Assembly (NCBI RefSeq): GCF_002154695.1
Contig: NZ_MTAV01000127.1
Coordinates: forward strand, 1-64,000
DNA: 64,000 nucleotides
Direction: 5' to 3'
DNA from: Nostoc sp. T09
Lineage (GTDB): Bacteria; Cyanobacteriota; Cyanobacteriia; Cyanobacteriales; Nostocaceae
Positions within the stretch are counted from its first letter, which is position 1, and every line of letters begins with the position of its first letter. This document shows positions 18,707 through 28,110 of the stretch, in pieces. The translations under genes and the position numbers were made by a program. The notes beneath the pieces were generated by a model, which ran no database searches, was not told where the DNA came from, and worked only from the letters and a program-made list of their open reading frames with translations.

Positions 18707-19051
18707 TTGAGAATAATTTTATTTATCCTACTGTTGGCGATCGCCCTATTTAGATTCACATTCACTCTTCCAGCATTAGCTGCTGAAACATCCGATGGAG
18801 CCAAAATATTTGATGCTAATTGTTCTTCTTGCCATATAGGTGGCGGTAACATTCTAATTAGCCATAAAACTTTGAAAAAAGAGGCATTATCAAATTATTT
18901 GGAAAATTATAATCAAGACTCTATTAAAGCAATTATCCACCAGGTACAGAACGGTAAAAATGCTATGCCCGCCTTCAAAAACAAGTTAAGCAGTGAGGAA
19001 ATTTTAGAGGTAGCAGCTTACGTTTTCCAGAAAGCGGAAACAGGCTGGTAA
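18707..19051 (+). CDS. petJ: Cytochrome c6 precursor
   Basis: Soluble lumenal c-type cytochrome that replaces plastocyanin as donor to photosystem I, or donates to the terminal oxidase. The best start is a TTG at 18707, because GAGGAG lies at 18695-18700 and the product then begins with a clean signal peptide (MRIILFILLLAIALF) cleaved near LPALA. The haem motif is CSSCH (C39, C42, H43) and the axial methionine M87 is in NAMPAF. The frame is also open upstream to 18671. At 114 aa the precursor has normal length. Confidence 0.93.
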   Translation: MRIILFILLLAIALFRFTFTLPALAAETSDGAKIFDANCSSCHIGGGNILISHKTLKKEALSNYLENYNQDSIKAIIHQVQNGKNAMPAFKNKLSSEEILEVAAYVFQKAETGW

Positions 19052-19313
19052 ACTGATTCATAGCATTTGAGATTTTTAATTAACAGTCTTTTTCAGTAGG
19101 CTATTTTAATAACTATCCCACGTTAATCTCAAATATCTACATGGAAAATACTCAAACCCTTTAGATTACTAGAGGGTTTTTTATTCGTCAGCAAATTTTC
19201 CAAACAGCTGAGATTTGCATATGAGAAACAAGGATGAACGATCGCTGGGATGATTCATCCTTATTTACTGTTACTCTTGTCTCAATTTCTCAATTGCAAA
19301 TTCCAGACTGTGT

Positions 19314-20936
19314 TTATTTGTCTGGGTTAGAAGTTTGCCGTTCTTGCTTCAGTTCACGCAACTGCCGTATGAGTTTTTTGCCAGATTCCACAGTGGGAGT
19401 TGGCTGGCTTGTGTTGGTATCCGGCGCAGCTAATGGCTTGATAGAAGTTGCTGGTGTGGACACAGGTGCAGCTAATGGCTTGAGAGAAGTTGCTGGTGTG
19501 GATACAGGCTGAAGTTTATTGATTAATGAATTGGGTAATGGTTTAGCTGTCGTCGCTGGTGCAGGTACAGGCTGGATTCTATTGATTAATGAATTGGATA
19601 ATGGTTTGAGAGTTGTCGCCGATGGTGGTGTAGGCTGGTTGCTATTGACTGTCGGATTTAATAACGGCTTGAGAGTAGCCCCGGATGTGGGTAGAGGCTG
19701 ACTGTTATTGACTGTCGGATTTAATAATGGTTTGAGAGTAGCCGCCGATGCGGGTGCAAGCTTTTGAGTATCCCCAGCCGCGTTGTTGCTGTTATTTTTG
19801 AAATCCAGACTAAATGGATGATGAGCAATCTGCTTATCTCCCTTTGGAGGATGTGTACTGAAATACTCTCTTGCTTTTACTTGCAAAGCAGGCGAGACTG
19901 ACTGTCCTTCAAACTTGATATCTAAGACCTTGCCATCAGGGTCTACTACTAATCTCCCCAATACTAAACCTTCCATATCAGGTTTATCTGTAGTAATACT
20001 GTCACGGATAACGCTTTTTTCGACAGCATTTGGGTATTGTTGCTGAACTGTTTTTCTCAGCGCTTCGTAAGAGTTGATCTGGGCGATCGCCTTTTCTGTT
20101 CCTCGCGCAGGCAAATCATTAGATATATTCGGCGTAGATCCCAGCTTTCCTTGTGGTATACCTTCTGTGGCTATGCTTAAATTATCCCCAGCTTGCGGAG
20201 TATTTCCGATCCGAGCTATTAGCTGGTCGTTTTGAGAAACAGTAGATGCATTATTGCCAGGTTGAGTAGTTTGTACAGTAGTACTAACATCGCCTGGTAG
20301 AGCTGGGGTCGCGTCCACAGGAAGAGGCGCTGGAGAGGTTGGCAGACCATCTGGTAGTTTCGCCTCTGGCAATACTGGCAATTTGCTGATTGGTAGAGGC
20401 TTGGCTTCTCCTAATGCTATTTCTCTGTTATTAAAACGCGGAGCTGGTGGCGTAGAGAATTTGCTGTTGCTATTAAAACTAGAAGTGTCAAATCGGAAAT
20501 CTCCCTTGGAGTATCTCCGTAACGACTGCTGTTTGGGCAGCGAGGAAATGCGGTAATTGTTTGGTGATGAGGGGATGGGTGGCAATACCAGCTGACTGGG
20601 ACTAGGCGCAGGTGGCGGTGGCAAAGCAGGTAAACTCGATTGGGCACCTATATCCAGTTGCGGAATTTGGGATTGTTGTAGCAGAACTGAGGATTGTGGA
20701 TTAATTGGTGCAGATGAGCCTGGAATTTGTGGCAGCCGATTTTGGTCAGCTTGGCTCAATTCCATAACTCCAACTGTTTTTGATGATGCTGATTCCTTGG
20801 CTTTATTGGAGTCTACAGGTACTAATGGCACAATCAACGCAATAGCACCGTGGATGCCAAGAGAGGCTATAGCTGCTATCCCAGTTGGCTGGGTTAAGAT
20901 TTCTGGTAGATTTTTTAGCAGGGAGACGTAAGACAT
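19314..20936 (-). CDS. TonB-like energy transducer with proline-rich repeats
   Basis: 540 aa. A hydrophobic segment near residues 18-42 probably anchors the protein. A long proline/serine-rich linker follows to about residue 270. A TonB C-terminal-like domain (about 280-375) contains EGLVLGRLVVDPDGKVLDIK and ALQVKAREYFSTHPP. After this comes a tail of five to six 21-residue repeats (TLKPLLNPTVN type), and a basic helix ends the protein. TonB proteins pass inner-membrane energy to outer-membrane receptors; a repeat tail after the TonB domain is unusual. No ExbB/ExbD genes are near. Confidence 0.75.
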   Translation of the reverse strand: MSYVSLLKNLPEILTQPTGIAAIASLGIHGAIALIVPLVPVDSNKAKESASSKTVGVMELSQADQNRLPQIPGSSAPINPQSSVLLQQSQIPQLDIGAQSSLPALPPPPAPSPSQLVLPPIPSSPNNYRISSLPKQQSLRRYSKGDFRFDTSSFNSNSKFSTPPAPRFNNREIALGEAKPLPISKLPVLPEAKLPDGLPTSPAPLPVDATPALPGDVSTTVQTTQPGNNASTVSQNDQLIARIGNTPQAGDNLSIATEGIPQGKLGSTPNISNDLPARGTEKAIAQINSYEALRKTVQQQYPNAVEKSVIRDSITTDKPDMEGLVLGRLVVDPDGKVLDIKFEGQSVSPALQVKAREYFSTHPPKGDKQIAHHPFSLDFKNNSNNAAGDTQKLAPASAATLKPLLNPTVNNSQPLPTSGATLKPLLNPTVNSNQPTPPSATTLKPLSNSLINRIQPVPAPATTAKPLPNSLINKLQPVSTPATSLKPLAAPVSTPATSIKPLAAPDTNTSQPTPTVESGKKLIRQLRELKQERQTSNPDK

Positions 20937-21251
20937 AGCTGTTATCGTTCACTCGGCTCGGTTGCAGTTGACTAGTTGAGTATCAATAAATTATTTTTCA
21001 AGCTCTAAATTATTTTTCCGGCTCTATATTAATAGATGCATCCTTCTAAAAATAATAGCTTCCTATACTGGACACAAAACGGCCAGTTTGCCATTTTTTT
21101 AAGGTTTAATTTTTGTAATAAAGTAATATTGTACTTCAAAGTTGCATTTGCCGACTTAGCAAGTGATAAATTATCATCTCCGGTTTTTCTGACTTGCACA
21201 GTTCCAACTGAAACTTCTGTTGAGCTTTGATAACTGCTTTAATAATTCCAC
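20937..21251. other. Intergenic region between tonB-like and lipase genes
   Basis: About 315 bp between divergent genes, likely holding both promoters. A 64-codon open frame at 21036-21230 has no recognisable features and is not called. Confidence 0.5.
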
Positions 21252-21947
21252 ATGCCTTTACCCACAGTTATTTTACCTGGCTATTTAGAAAGCGCAATCG
21301 CCTACCGCCAACTAGAACAATCTCTACAGCAATTGGGTTTTCCGACAGTTACAGTACCCTTGCGCCGCCGGGACTGGATAGCCTTGCTGGGTGGTAGACC
21401 TGTCACACCAATTTTGTGGCAACTTGATCGCACGGTAAAGCAGATATTACAGCAGTACAACACTTCTCAAATTAACTTGATTGGTCATTCGGCAGGTGGT
21501 TGGATATCTCGGATCTATTTAGGAGAAAAGCCTTATTTCGGAGGCGTTAAGGGCAAATCTACTCTTTGGCAAGCTCACCCTTTGGTTGCTACTTTGATCA
21601 CCTTGGGTACACCTCATGTTAGCCAAGAACGCTGGACACGCTGGAATTTAGATTTTGTCAGCAATAACTACCCTGGAGCTTTTTACAAGAATGTTCGTTA
21701 CGTTTGTGTAGCTGGCAAAACTATCTTTGGGCAAAGGCGACCTGGTAGCTGGTTAGCTTACAGTAGCTACCAATTAACCTGTGGTCAAGGCAACACTTGG
21801 GGAGATGGGATCACGCCCATTGCAGCTGCTCATCTTGATGGTGCTAAAAATATTGTCATTGAAGGCGTTAGACATTCACCCAGAAACCCTGGTATTTGGT
21901 ACGGCTCACCAGAAACACTCCAAACTTGGGCACAATATTTGGCTTAA
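21252..21947 (+). CDS. Alpha/beta hydrolase, lipase-like
   Basis: 231-residue alpha/beta hydrolase. The oxyanion-side start VILPGYLES and the nucleophile elbow GHSAGG (serine 80) are clear; the catalytic histidine is probably in VRHSPRNPG, with an aspartate near WGDGITPI. No signal peptide is visible, so it is probably cytoplasmic or membrane associated. The family is annotated as triacylglycerol lipase or esterase in cyanobacteria, but the true substrate is unknown. Confidence 0.85.
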   Translation: MPLPTVILPGYLESAIAYRQLEQSLQQLGFPTVTVPLRRRDWIALLGGRPVTPILWQLDRTVKQILQQYNTSQINLIGHSAGGWISRIYLGEKPYFGGVKGKSTLWQAHPLVATLITLGTPHVSQERWTRWNLDFVSNNYPGAFYKNVRYVCVAGKTIFGQRRPGSWLAYSSYQLTCGQGNTWGDGITPIAAAHLDGAKNIVIEGVRHSPRNPGIWYGSPETLQTWAQYLA

Positions 21948-22035
21948 ATATATCCAAAGGTAAAAGTATCTTAATATTTCTTAGCTAAAATTGTAATAAT
22001 AATACACATTTACCCAACGTAAAGAGGTGTCAGCT

Positions 22036-22683
22036 ATGCAAAGTACGCAGTTCGATAGGATTTTGCGGCGACTAGCGACAATATTATCAGTCGTGATTCT
22101 CACCTTGTGCCTGATTGACCTCACTACTGGAGTTTTACTGTCTTTTTATTACGAACCAACAGCAGGTGGTGCTTATAAGTCGTTGCAGATGATTGATACA
22201 CAAGTACCATACGGCTGGTTATTCCATAAAACCCATGATATTGCTGGTAATGCTGTAATTGCGATCGCCCTAATTCAAATTGTGGTGATGTTTTTAGGTA
22301 GACAATTTCGCCAGAGTTGGCTAACTGCGTGGATTAGTGGAATTTTATTTACCTTGAGTGCGATCGCTCTCGATTGGACAGCAATGCTCCTAGACTGGAC
22401 TCAAGAAGGATACTGGCGTTTTAGTATTGAGCTAGGAACAATAGAAGCAATTCCTTTCATTGGTGGAGAATTGCGAGACATCCTAACTGGAGGAGGAGCA
22501 ATTAGTACCATCACTGTTCAACACCTTTACGCCTTAAACAGTTATATTATTTCGCCTGTCGCTCTATTTCTGGCTGTAGTGCATTTATCTGCTTTACTGT
22601 GGCAAGAGCGGGAAATGTATGCAGAAAAAGTTTCATCCAGCGACTATACTCAACTACCAGAAGCTTCACTAGTGGAAAGTTGA
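22036..22683 (+). CDS. Divergent cytochrome b6-like membrane protein
   Basis: 215 aa with four predicted transmembrane helices in the cytochrome b N-terminal pattern. AAAGAGGT eight bases upstream supports the ATG at 22036. Compared with PetB, of the four haem-ligand histidines only two align: H67 (FHKTHDIAG) and H183 (AVVHLSALL). The other two positions carry Q81 and N168 (YALN in place of YALH). Extra histidines H64 and H163 lie nearby. It may bind one haem differently or none. The role is unknown. Its end overlaps the convergent antiporter gene by 34 bp. Confidence 0.75.
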   Translation: MQSTQFDRILRRLATILSVVILTLCLIDLTTGVLLSFYYEPTAGGAYKSLQMIDTQVPYGWLFHKTHDIAGNAVIAIALIQIVVMFLGRQFRQSWLTAWISGILFTLSAIALDWTAMLLDWTQEGYWRFSIELGTIEAIPFIGGELRDILTGGGAISTITVQHLYALNSYIISPVALFLAVVHLSALLWQEREMYAEKVSSSDYTQLPEASLVES

Positions 22684-24569
22684 GCCAGTTTTGCAAGCGG
22701 AACTTCTTCCACCTCAGGTAACTTTTCCAAAGCTAAAGGAGTAGACTGACTACCACCAGATAAGCGTTTTAAAAGATTTGGTCTGGGGTCGTGTAAAAGA
22801 TAGATAATGCGATCGCCAACTTCCCATTCCTGATTGACTGGCATTACCTGTAAGCGTTGTTCTCGTTCTACCAATAACGGTATCAATACTCCAGTCCGAA
22901 TCTTTTCCTGGATGTGATCCTGCTGAGTAGCAAATTCCAACTCATTGAGTGTCGTTGTTCCTAACTTCACTCTCCCATCATTCAAGTACTCATTCCAAGT
23001 TTTAATTGCCAAGTCAGAAACAAAAGCTTGGTTAACTTTACTAGTTGCAGAAGTATTTGCTTGCGGGTCACGAGGAAAAACCGCTAATACACGCGGTGGA
23101 TTAAATTCCTCAGCAGCCCGTTGCGCCAAGACAAAATTTACCTCACCATTACTAGTCATAGCCAAAAAAGTGCCCATAGAGGCCAGTTCTGCCTCTTCTA
23201 AAACAGCAGTATCCAAGGCGCTGCTAGCAATCACCCGCAGATTTTGGGCTTCGGCTTGAGCAAAACAATCCGGGTCTGTATCAATCATCACTACTTTTTC
23301 ACCCCGTTCTTGAAAGAATCGGGCAATCAACAGACTCAAAGGATTGCAACCAACAATCACTGCCCCAGTTGCCTCTTTCGAGGTAATTTGCAGCCACTTA
23401 GCAATCTGTCCAGCTGTTAATCCTTGGCAAACAACCGTCATAATAATTGTTAGGAAAACCAAGGCTTTAATGGCATCACCCCCGTTGATACCCCGCTGTG
23501 TCAAGGAAATCGCAAATAAAGACGCAACAGAGGCAGCAACAATTCCTCTAGGTGCAACCCAGCTTAAAAACAATTTCTGTCGCCAATTGAGGTCACTATT
23601 CCAGGTACACAACAGGATGTTAATTGGTCTGACGACAAACATCAGTACCAAAACTGTGAATAAACTGCCCCAACCCAAGGCAAACACACTAGCAATAGAT
23701 AGGTCGGCTGCTAACAAAATAAACAACACAGAAACACTGAGAATTGTCAGTTGACCTTTGAAGTGTCGCAAAAGTCGTTCTTCAGGTACTGATGAGTTGG
23801 CAAATACTGCGCCTGCAATAACCGTAGTCATCACTCCCGATTCACTGCGGATAGTCTGCGCTAATGTAAACAGCCCCCAAAGTATCGCCAGCACCACCAA
23901 GTTTTTCAGTTCAAAAGACAAGAAATTAGCGCGTTTGAAAATCAAGCTCATCAAGTAACCGCCAGCAGCCCCAATTGCCCCACCAATAGCAAAACGCATG
24001 AGTAACCCGATGATGGCATTTAGCGGGTCTGCATCGCCGTTTAAAATCGTATCGAGAACAACGAAAGCCAAAATAGCTCCAACTGGGTCAATTAAAACCC
24101 CTTCTCCTTCTAACAGCGTTGCCACTTGGCGATCGACATTGATTTGTTTCAGTAGTGGATTGATCACAGTTGGGCCTGTAACCACGATGATTGAAGCGTA
24201 GAGAAAGGCTATATTCCAAGGAAATTCACCCAACCAGTGCGCAGCCATACTACCACCCAGCAGTGTGATTAGCGTTCCCAAGGTGACGAGTAATTGTAAG
24301 CTAACTGAAACTCTACCCAACTCTCGCAAATCCAGGTTAAGTCCACCTTCAAACAAAATTATTGCCGTTGCTAGGGCGACAATCACTTCTAAACCTGTGC
24401 CTAGAGAATGGGGATGCAATAGACCAATACCATCAGACCCCAACAAGATCCCCAAAAGCAGCAACAAAACAATGCTAGGTACCCGAAGATAAGCAGCGAG
24501 CACTTGGGCGCTAATACCTGCAACGACAGCAGTCACCATCTCTAAGGTGATTTCAAAAGATGCTTCCAT
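22650..24569 (-). CDS. Cation:proton antiporter (CPA family) with TrkA-N domain
   Basis: 639 aa. Residues 1-390 form a CPA-type antiporter with about 12 helices, including FEGGLNLDLREL and the ion-binding region LLEGEGVLIDPVGAILAFVV. Residues about 400-510 are a Rossmann RCK/TrkA-N domain (GAVIVGCNPLSLLIARFF, VVMIDTDPD), followed by a TrkA-C-like segment (VLIPLLVEREQRLQVMPV). Such proteins exchange Na+ or K+ for H+ and are gated by nucleotides through the RCK part. Ion specificity cannot be read from the sequence. The gene is convergent with the cytochrome b-like gene. Confidence 0.92.
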   Translation of the reverse strand: MEASFEITLEMVTAVVAGISAQVLAAYLRVPSIVLLLLLGILLGSDGIGLLHPHSLGTGLEVIVALATAIILFEGGLNLDLRELGRVSVSLQLLVTLGTLITLLGGSMAAHWLGEFPWNIAFLYASIIVVTGPTVINPLLKQINVDRQVATLLEGEGVLIDPVGAILAFVVLDTILNGDADPLNAIIGLLMRFAIGGAIGAAGGYLMSLIFKRANFLSFELKNLVVLAILWGLFTLAQTIRSESGVMTTVIAGAVFANSSVPEERLLRHFKGQLTILSVSVLFILLAADLSIASVFALGWGSLFTVLVLMFVVRPINILLCTWNSDLNWRQKLFLSWVAPRGIVAASVASLFAISLTQRGINGGDAIKALVFLTIIMTVVCQGLTAGQIAKWLQITSKEATGAVIVGCNPLSLLIARFFQERGEKVVMIDTDPDCFAQAEAQNLRVIASSALDTAVLEEAELASMGTFLAMTSNGEVNFVLAQRAAEEFNPPRVLAVFPRDPQANTSATSKVNQAFVSDLAIKTWNEYLNDGRVKLGTTTLNELEFATQQDHIQEKIRTGVLIPLLVEREQRLQVMPVNQEWEVGDRIIYLLHDPRPNLLKRLSGGSQSTPLALEKLPEVEEVPLAKLAQLSTSEASGS

Positions 24570-25261
24570 GTTGTAGATTTTGAGCGATAAATATCAAAAT
24601 CTTTTGTAAAGAAGAGTAAATACTACCTCTAAAGGGTACAACATCACACCCTTTTTCCTTGTTAAAATCAAACTTTTTTTCATACTTAGTTTTTTATAAT
24701 ACTCTATTTCCATTGGGTTGGCAAAAGTAGGATTTTTTAAATGGTTGATATCAAGCTAAAAAGGCTAACTATGAGTACATTTGGCTTTGCAATTACGCAC
24801 AACTCTCATCAAAAAACTTGATAAATTTGCTATGGCAATCTCTTATGTATAACCCAAATTTCACAGTGAGTTTTTGTAGATTGCATTGTTCGGCAATACC
24901 AGTAGCATCGGGAGCAAAAACTCATTTGCTTCCTGCTACGCCAGCTGCTATCCTACCCTTCTTCTAACGAAGACACTACACTAACGGGAAGCTGCCTGGA
25001 GGTCGTTTACAAGTTGGTAGACGCGAGGGCAGTTGCTTCAATCGAGGGAACCCCCCCCAAAAGAGGTTTACGGATGCTCCTACCTCGCTAAGGCACTGGT
25101 GAGATCAGTCTTTCATAGGAAATGCTATCAGCGGATATTCCTTGTAAAACTAGATCACACAGAGGTTAATCGCATCCGAATTTAGCTAAAAAAATTTTTT
25201 GGCAGAAACTGTTGACATCGGCTGGAAAATTCGTTAATTTATAAAAGGTCTGAGTCCAAAC
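24570..25261. other. Intergenic region upstream of tRNA-Glu
   Basis: About 690 bp with no convincing gene. Around 25010-25080 there are G/C-rich stretches, including an 8-C run, resembling the repeats at the window start. No named RNA was recognised before the tRNA. Confidence 0.5.
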
Positions 25262-25334
25262 GCCCCCATCGTCTAGAGGCCTAGGACACCTCCCTTTCAC
25301 GGAGGTAACGGGGATTCGAATTCCCCTGGGGGTA
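25262..25334 (+). tRNA. trnE-UUC: tRNA-Glu (anticodon TTC)
   Basis: 73-nt cloverleaf. Acceptor GCCCCCA pairs with TGGGGGT, discriminator A25334. The anticodon stem CCTCC/GGAGG encloses loop CTTTCAC with anticodon TTC at 25296-25298, and the T-arm contains GATTCGAAT. CCA is not encoded. Besides translation, charged tRNA-Glu starts tetrapyrrole (chlorophyll and haem) synthesis in cyanobacteria. Confidence 0.97.
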
Positions 25335-25445
25335 TTGAAAATGAAATTCAACTATAAAAGGTTGTAATTTGTCTTTAATATGCTTCAAATATAAACCCAT
25401 CCTGAAGATTGATGTGAATCCAGGAAGGGTTTAGTATAGTCAAAC

Positions 25446-26039
25446 TTATTGATTAGCTAACTGTTCTACACGCTGATAAACAGCTAAAAGATTTAACCGC
25501 AGATCTCTACTGAGGCGATTTTCAATAATTGTCACTGGCATAGTGAGTTTAGGCCAAACTTTGATTGTATAGCAGAGATTTGTGCCTATAACCTCACCAA
25601 AAGCACAAGGCTCTAAGCACCAGCTACCAGCAAAACCCTTGAAGTCTCCTTCTACCATACGGAAATTAATTTCTTTGGGGAAATATTCTTCCAAATCAAG
25701 CACTACACGTGCATAAAAGTTAAAGTTGAGTAGGCGTTGAGAACCTACTTGCTCTAGGCGAATACCACCGTTAGGATGCTCCAAGAGTTGACTTTTAGCA
25801 AGGTTGGGAATGAAGTCAACTAAGGCTTCATAATCTGTTAGTACTTTCCAGATTTGTTCTACTGGTTGAGGTATACGGATTTTAGCGGTGATTTCCCGTT
25901 GTCGCTCTGCTATTTTCTCAATTTGGATTTCCACAGATGGCTCGGCACCTGTATTAATGGCCAAATCTGCTTCTAGGTTGGTTTCGTCACTAGCGGCGTT
26001 GAAATCAATGTCCGCTGAAGTGTTAGTTTGTTCAGTCAC
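25446..26039 (-). CDS. SRPBCC (START-like) family protein
   Basis: 197 aa. The first 60 residues are acidic and probably disordered; the rest is a polyketide-cyclase/START-like fold (ITAKIRIPQPVEQIWKVLTD, FIPNLAKSQLLEHP, GDFKGFAGSWCLEP). Such domains bind hydrophobic ligands; the ligand here is unknown. The start overlaps the end of the upstream GAF-kinase gene by 8 bp, so the two are probably translated together, which suggests a ligand-linked signalling pair. Confidence 0.83.
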   Translation of the reverse strand: MTEQTNTSADIDFNAASDETNLEADLAINTGAEPSVEIQIEKIAERQREITAKIRIPQPVEQIWKVLTDYEALVDFIPNLAKSQLLEHPNGGIRLEQVGSQRLLNFNFYARVVLDLEEYFPKEINFRMVEGDFKGFAGSWCLEPCAFGEVIGTNLCYTIKVWPKLTMPVTIIENRLSRDLRLNLLAVYQRVEQLANQ

Positions 26040-28110
26040 TTTCAGAATATAGTTTGCTTTCGTTAGAAAACTGGGGCAACGTGAGGGTAAAACAAATTTT
26101 GCTCAGATCGGAATCTGAAATTTGCATACTCTCAACAGCAATTGTCCCATTTAAATGTTGTACAAGAGACTTGGCTAGAGCTAAACCCAAACCAGTCCCA
26201 GGAGTCCAGCGTCCTTTACCACGACGGAACTTGTCAAAGATGTAAGTCGCTTCTTCAGAAGAGATACCACGTCCTATGTTTGTCACCTTAATAATAACTT
26301 GATCGACTAATTGATTGACTTGGTGAGTGGCTTGTAAATCAACAATAGTGTCATGCTCTGAGTATTTACAGGCATTAGTTAGTAACTCTTGCAGGATGCG
26401 GTCAAAACTTTCGACTTCAGTTTGTAGTTTTAAGGAATCCTCTGGTAAATCTAGGGTGATACTTAAACTTTTCTCTGCCAGTTTTTGCTCAAAAGAAGCA
26501 GCTAAATCCTGAATTCGTGTATTTAGATCGATAGGTTCAAACTGTGGAGTTGCTTGTTGAGACTCTAGTTTCTGGAGTGTCAGCAAGTCATTGATCAAAT
26601 TGATTTCTTTGGTACATTCTTGCTCTAAGATATCGAAATATCTATTCTGACGCTCTGGCGCTATTCCTGGTAAACGCAAATTGCGAATTGACATGAGCAT
26701 ATTTGTCAGCGGGTAGCGTAAGCGATCGCTCATATTACTCAAAAATTCATCTTTGAGTACATTGAGTTCTCGCAACTGCTCAACATATTGCCTTGTTCTT
26801 TCGTGCAATTTTGCTTGCAGTTCCAGACTGCTTTGGAGCTTTGCTGTTCGCTCATCTACCAAATTTTGTACTTGTCGCAATGTCTGTGACTGAATAATCG
26901 CATTGCTTACTTGCGCACAGACCATTTCCACTAAATTTAATTCTGCTGATTGCCAACTGCGAGCCACCGCTTGCTGTAGAACTAAAAATCCTAATACTTT
27001 GCCTTGACTCTCTAATGGCATTAACAGCACAGCCGGGAACTGCTCTACTGCCAACAGTGGAGTCGCCGTCAAAATATCTTTTTGTTCTGTATAGTCATTA
27101 ATAACTACTGGTTTTCCTGATTCCGCGAATACGCGCTGGCATAAACCACACTCTGAAATTACAAAGGACTGATCTTTTAAGGTATCTGATGTACTGGTAG
27201 GGTAAGCTTGGATATCCCTAGTCCATTCTCTGACTATGGTGGCTCTGGCATTGGGAATTTGTTTTTTAGACCGAGTCCGAAACAGCGGATCTGTATATTT
27301 CAACATAATGAACAGACCTCGATCTGCCTGTAGCGATTCGGCAGTAGAGGCGATCGCTAACTGGAGCATTTGATTTAACTCTAAGTTGCTCCGACTCAGT
27401 ATAGTTAATTGCTTGATCAAGCTTTGATGTTGATCGCTCTTTTGCAAATGCTGTTGTTGAGCTGCAATCAACTGTGATTGTGCTACTTGAGAAACAGCGA
27501 TCGCGCAAGAAGACTCTATACTTTTCAGTAGTTGTTGTTCTGACTGAGTCCAACTATGGGGTTGAAATTTAATTAGACTAATAACCCCATTATTTTTACC
27601 CCGAAAGCGGGTAGGAATTGCCAAAACAGCTTTTATTGGTAGTGGCAAAGATTGACAACCAATTTCCAGACTTTTTTGAATTGTCGAAATGTCCTCAATA
27701 TTTAATGGTTCAGCCGCACATTGAACTACATGTAGTTCCATGAGTAACTGTTCCATTGAGAAGATTCCGTCTGAGTGCGGTAACCCTAGATATTCTTCCG
27801 TACACCAACTTGCAATAGTCGCTTCAGTAGATGGCTCGCTCATCACTGTAACTAAGCAGCAATCTACCCCAAAGGCAACTCCCAGCAATTTTGCCATATC
27901 TTGCAGCATCAATATCGTCGCTGGTCTGTTAGCGATGATTTGATTAATCTGTTGTAACAACTGGTGGGCTGGTTCTTCCGGATGCTGCATCAGCTTGACT
28001 GGGTATGATTGTAGTCGATCTACGTCATCTGGGCACTGTGGCGGCGATGATAAACGCTTTTTCATTCCTGGCACGCTCTTGGATAACGACCCCATTTTTT
28101 TTGCACCCAA
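26032..28110 (-). CDS. GAF-domain sensor kinase-like protein lacking the H-box histidine
   Basis: 692 aa, soluble. Two GAF domains (about 45-210 and 245-410) precede a dimerisation helix and an HATPase_c domain (about 560-680) with an intact N box (LLTNACKYS) and a GTGLGLALAKSLV G box; the G1 box is NIGRGI rather than DxGxG. In the H box the phospho-accepting histidine is replaced by aspartate 462 (FLSNMSDRLRYPL). The protein can probably bind ATP but cannot autophosphorylate in the usual way. It overlaps the SRPBCC gene downstream. Confidence 0.88.
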   Translation of the reverse strand: MGAKKMGSLSKSVPGMKKRLSSPPQCPDDVDRLQSYPVKLMQHPEEPAHQLLQQINQIIANRPATILMLQDMAKLLGVAFGVDCCLVTVMSEPSTEATIASWCTEEYLGLPHSDGIFSMEQLLMELHVVQCAAEPLNIEDISTIQKSLEIGCQSLPLPIKAVLAIPTRFRGKNNGVISLIKFQPHSWTQSEQQLLKSIESSCAIAVSQVAQSQLIAAQQQHLQKSDQHQSLIKQLTILSRSNLELNQMLQLAIASTAESLQADRGLFIMLKYTDPLFRTRSKKQIPNARATIVREWTRDIQAYPTSTSDTLKDQSFVISECGLCQRVFAESGKPVVINDYTEQKDILTATPLLAVEQFPAVLLMPLESQGKVLGFLVLQQAVARSWQSAELNLVEMVCAQVSNAIIQSQTLRQVQNLVDERTAKLQSSLELQAKLHERTRQYVEQLRELNVLKDEFLSNMSDRLRYPLTNMLMSIRNLRLPGIAPERQNRYFDILEQECTKEINLINDLLTLQKLESQQATPQFEPIDLNTRIQDLAASFEQKLAEKSLSITLDLPEDSLKLQTEVESFDRILQELLTNACKYSEHDTIVDLQATHQVNQLVDQVIIKVTNIGRGISSEEATYIFDKFRRGKGRWTPGTGLGLALAKSLVQHLNGTIAVESMQISDSDLSKICFTLTLPQFSNESKLYSESD

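Noticed and set aside
22945-24492. Several plus-strand open frames opposite the antiporter gene
   Set aside because: Antisense shadows of a strongly conserved coding region with no ribosome sites or recognisable products.
24900-25100. Possible structured RNA in the GC-rich patch before tRNA-Glu
   Set aside because: Contains C-runs like the left-edge repeats but no complete stem that I could draw with confidence and no match to a known RNA.
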